From assembly GCF_001189365.1 (NCBI RefSeq), contig NZ_LFJJ01000038.1, forward strand, positions 1 to 33,637: a stretch of 33,637 nt of DNA, written 5' to 3'. The number at the start of each line of letters is the position of its first letter. Within the stretch, counting starts at the first letter, position 1. The DNA is from Candidatus Burkholderia verschuerenii. GTDB taxonomy: Bacteria > Pseudomonadota > Gammaproteobacteria > Burkholderiales > Burkholderiaceae. The position numbers were made by a program, and so were the translations under genes. A model generated the notes under the pieces. That model had not been told where the DNA came from and searched no databases. It saw only the letters and a program-made list of their open reading frames with translations. Shown here piece by piece: positions 31,136-33,637 of this stretch.

Positions 31136-33303
31136 GCGACATGGCTCTCGCCTTCTCCCGCCGAGGACGCACGCCGATGATCCATCAGGACGAGGCGGCC
31201 GAGTGCGGCCTCGCTTGTCTGGCGATGATTGCGTCCCGGTACGGTCACGATGTCGACCTGCTCGCGCTGCGGGCGCGGTTCGGGATCAGCATCAAGGGCA
31301 TGACGCTCAAGACGCTATTGCGGATTGCCGAGCAGCTTCATCTAGACACCCGTCCGTTGCGTTGCGACACTGAAGAATTCGCCGAACTTGAGCTACCGGC
31401 GATCTTGCATTGGGATTTCAACCACTTCGTCATGCTTACGAAAATCCGAGGTATCGGAGAGGGCCGCCGATACGTCATCAACGATCCTGCGACGGGTGAA
31501 CGCGAAGTATCCACAGGGGAGATTTCGGCGCGTTTCACGGGCGTGGTGGTTGAGGCGAAGCCATCGCTCGCGTTTCAGAGACGGCAAGAGAGATCAAAGC
31601 TCTCGCTATGGCAGCTTTGGAGTAAGGCGCCGGGTCTAGGAGGCGCTCTCGCCCGCATCCTAATCCTGTCGTTGCTGATTGAGATGTTCGCGCTTGCTGC
31701 TCCCTTCTATTTACAGATGGGGCTCGACAGCGTCATTCCGTCCCACGATTTAGGCTTTCTCACTGCTCTGGCACTTGGGTTCGGTGCGCTCGCGATCCTC
31801 TCGCAGTTGACCAGTTTCGTGCGCAGCTGGGCCGTTATTAGCTTATCGAACGAACTGGGTTATCGGCTCGTATCAAATATCTTCCGTCATCTGGTGCGCT
31901 TGCTGATCGGCTGGTTTCAGAGGCGTTCAGTCGGTGACGTGCTGACGCGCTTCAACGCGTCGCAACCCGTGACGGACTTGCTTGGAAACGGCCTCGTTCA
32001 AGCTGTGATCGATGGCTTGATGACGATCGTCACGCTCGTTTTGATGCTTGTCTATTCTCCGCTTTTAACGGGTGTGACCATAGGGGCTCTGTCGCTCTAT
32101 ATGGCGCTGCGATTTTCATTTCTCGGCGTCCTGCGGATGCGCAACATCAGCGTGATCCAAGCTCAAGCGCGCGAGCAGGCTGCGCTGATCGAGACGATTC
32201 GAGGGATCACGCCGATCCGGCTCTTTGGGCGTGAACAGGAGCGTCTTAGCATATGGCAGGCGAAGCGCGTGTCCGTGGCGAACGCCAATATAAGGATTGC
32301 CCGCCTACAGGCTTTGTTCTCATCGGCGAACACCACTGTCATGGCGCTCGAAAACGTCCTATTCGTTTATCTCGCTATCCGCCTAAATCTCGACGGCGGG
32401 TTCACGATAGGCATGATCACCGCCTATGGCGCGTATAAGCAACAATTTCTGTCTGCGAGCCTAAATGTTGTCGGAAAATTGATAGATTACAAGATGCTGG
32501 ACGTCCAGCTAGCCCGCATAGGCGATATCGCGCTGACAAGTCCCGAGCCTGCCGCATCGATCGGCAATCCGGTCGCGCCGATAGAAAGTATCGAGCTACG
32601 GAACGTGCATTTTGCTTACGGACCGGGGGAGCCCAATGTGCTGGCAGGTATGGATCTGGTCATAAAACCCGGAGAGACGCTGGCGATCGTCGGCGCTTCC
32701 GGCAGCGGTAAGACTACGCTGCTGAAGGTCCTGCTCGGTCTGATCTATCCAACCGAAGGAACGCTGCTGATTAACGGGAAGATATTGACAGCGGGCGCTC
32801 TCGCTTCCTTTCGGGAACGAGTTGGATCGGTGATGCAGGACGATACGTTATTTGCCGGCTCGATAGCGGAGAACATCTCCTTCTTCGATCCCCAGATCGA
32901 TCAGGAGCGTGTCGAGGACGCTGCCCGCCACGCGATCATCCACGACGACATCATTGCGATGCCCATGGGGTACGAGTCGCTGGTCGGCGACATGGGGTCC
33001 GCGCTTTCGGGAGGGCAGAAGCAGCGAGTTTTGCTTGCTCGCGCTCTATACCGTAGACCTCAACTTCTTGTGATGGACGAGGCGACGGCCCATCTTGACG
33101 CGGCCAACGAAGCGAAGGTCAACGAGTCGTTGAGGAAACAGGGCGTGTCATGCGTCATCGTAGCTCACCGGAGTAGCACGATCGCGATGGCTGACCGCAC
33201 GGTCGAGATCCGAGCTGGCGTGCTGATCCCGGGTGCGCCTTCACCGTCCGGCGCGTCGATCGTCTCGGCGCAAACGAAACTCAATCATGGCGCATCAGTT
33301 TAA
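31132..33303 (+). CDS. C39-peptidase ABC exporter for double-glycine leader peptides
   Basis: A 723-residue bacteriocin/microcin-type exporter (CvaB, LagD and RaxB relatives). The N-terminal C39 peptidase domain cuts leader peptides after Gly-Gly during export; its catalytic residues are Cys25 (AAECGLACLAM) with Gln19 for the oxyanion hole, His98 (FNHFVML) and Asp118 (INDPATG), so it appears active, unlike HlyB-type domains lacking the Cys. A six-segment ABC membrane domain spans about 165-440. The ATPase has Walker A GASGSGKTT at 521-529, signature LSGGQKQ at 625-631, Walker B LLVMDEA at 645-651 and the H-loop VAHR. I chose ATG at 31132 (MSDMALAFSRRG); it overlaps the HlyD stop. Many codons are less GC-rich than in core genes, which suggests transfer. 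No substrate gene is seen. Confidence 0.93.
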   Translation: MSDMALAFSRRGRTPMIHQDEAAECGLACLAMIASRYGHDVDLLALRARFGISIKGMTLKTLLRIAEQLHLDTRPLRCDTEEFAELELPAILHWDFNHFVMLTKIRGIGEGRRYVINDPATGEREVSTGEISARFTGVVVEAKPSLAFQRRQERSKLSLWQLWSKAPGLGGALARILILSLLIEMFALAAPFYLQMGLDSVIPSHDLGFLTALALGFGALAILSQLTSFVRSWAVISLSNELGYRLVSNIFRHLVRLLIGWFQRRSVGDVLTRFNASQPVTDLLGNGLVQAVIDGLMTIVTLVLMLVYSPLLTGVTIGALSLYMALRFSFLGVLRMRNISVIQAQAREQAALIETIRGITPIRLFGREQERLSIWQAKRVSVANANIRIARLQALFSSANTTVMALENVLFVYLAIRLNLDGGFTIGMITAYGAYKQQFLSASLNVVGKLIDYKMLDVQLARIGDIALTSPEPAASIGNPVAPIESIELRNVHFAYGPGEPNVLAGMDLVIKPGETLAIVGASGSGKTTLLKVLLGLIYPTEGTLLINGKILTAGALASFRERVGSVMQDDTLFAGSIAENISFFDPQIDQERVEDAARHAIIHDDIIAMPMGYESLVGDMGSALSGGQKQRVLLARALYRRPQLLVMDEATAHLDAANEAKVNESLRKQGVSCVIVAHRSSTIAMADRTVEIRAGVLIPGAPSPSGASIVSAQTKLNHGASV

Positions 33304-33452
33304 AACTTCGCCAGCATTTATGAATAAACAATCTTAGCTTAAGTTCATTCGTCAGTTATATGTAAATCGGTATTTAGATAGTCTGATCTGCAAAATTGAA
33401 TTTGCCGGAATGGACCCGACGACGCAGTCTGGTGCAGACGTAAACGCACATC

Positions 33453-33637
33453 TCAGCCAGGTCTGCAGCGCACGAGTAGAGGTTGAGGCATGACGTTGAG
33501 CTGAAAACGCGCCCACGCGAGCAGCAAAAAGAATATAGGGCCAAGGCCCAGACGAACGATCGCGCGCAGCAGCCAGCGCAGGTTGTAGCCGGCCGCACAC
33601 AGCACCGCATGCAGCGCGTCGCCGGTTTGCCCCTTGA
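33453..33637 (-). mobile_element. 3' end of an IS5-type transposase gene, cut by the window edge
   Basis: On the minus strand the last 60 codons read KGQTGDALHAVLCAAGYNLR followed by WLLRAIVRLGLG, then a hydrophobic LLLAWARF tail, to a TGA at 33455-33453. This matches the C terminus of IS5-group DDE transposases (GDALHAVLCAAGYN is typical). The catalytic domain lies right of the window. The outer end of the IS should lie between about 33340 and 33450, but I cannot identify its terminal inverted repeat. It sits 150 bases after the exporter and points towards it. Confidence 0.8.

Larger units (their letters stand above)
19414..33637. mobile_element. Left part of an integrative element, probably Tn4371-family ICE
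   Basis: From just after the gamma-carbonic-anhydrase-like gene to the window edge, gene content changes from core metabolism to an integrase, toxin-antitoxin, nucleases, DUF932, a ParB-like protein, a peptide exporter and an IS. The integrase at the left end and the DUF932/ParB pair resemble the layout I know for Tn4371-family ICEs, with cargo inserted after the integrase and after the ParB gene. The right end, replication/partition genes, relaxase and conjugation genes are not in the window, so mobility cannot be judged. The exact left boundary is inferred. Confidence 0.7.

Noticed and set aside
33352-33610. Two short minus-strand frames at the right end, with Met starts at 33600 and 33610
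   Set aside because: They are in the wrong frames relative to the IS5-type transposase C terminus and are cysteine/arginine-rich shadows.

Overview
The window reads as high-GC betaproteobacterial DNA, most likely Burkholderiaceae (Paraburkholderia/Caballeronia/Burkholderia type). The evidence is the GC-rich codon use, the rpfE-recJ-prfB-lysS block, a lolC-lolD-tatD-comEC run and a pyrG-kdsA-eno-ftsB run. The genus is inferred from gene order and protein character, not from a search.

Positions 1-19400 look like conserved chromosome. On the minus strand lie rpfE-like, recJ, prfB (with its programmed +1 frameshift) and lysS, ending in a hairpin terminator. Divergent from these on the plus strand are lolC/E, lolD, tatD, comEC and an alpha/beta hydrolase, then pyrG, kdsA, eno and ftsB up to a strong terminator. 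The minus strand follows again with a small lipoprotein, hslO (Hsp33) and a gamma-class carbonic anhydrase-like protein. comEC, the hydrolase and hslO are each broken by small indels, and comEC also has a stop.

From about 19400 to the right edge the window is an integrated mobile element. It opens with a tyrosine recombinase resembling, from memory, the Tn4371-family ICE integrases, preceded by an 8-base sequence fitting that family's attachment pattern. A RelE/HigB-type toxin and XRE antitoxin pair follows, with a perfect inverted repeat just upstream. Next is a three-gene minus-strand operon: an unrecognised, possibly winged-helix protein; a PD-(D/E)XK nuclease-like protein; and an OLD-type ATPase-TOPRIM nuclease. 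This operon is the best candidate in the window for an undescribed anti-phage or anti-plasmid system. After a 700-base non-coding stretch come two backbone genes, DUF932 and a large ParB-like protein.

The right end carries a second cargo: an HlyD-type adaptor, with a frameshift in a six-G run, and a C39-peptidase ABC exporter, together a type I export system for double-glycine leader peptides. No precursor peptide gene is visible. The window ends inside the 3' part of an IS5-type transposase.

Five frameshifts plus one in-frame stop occur in otherwise well-conserved proteins on both sides of the island boundary. Most of the indels can be explained by a one-base change in a short homopolymer, so sequencing or assembly error must be considered before real gene decay.
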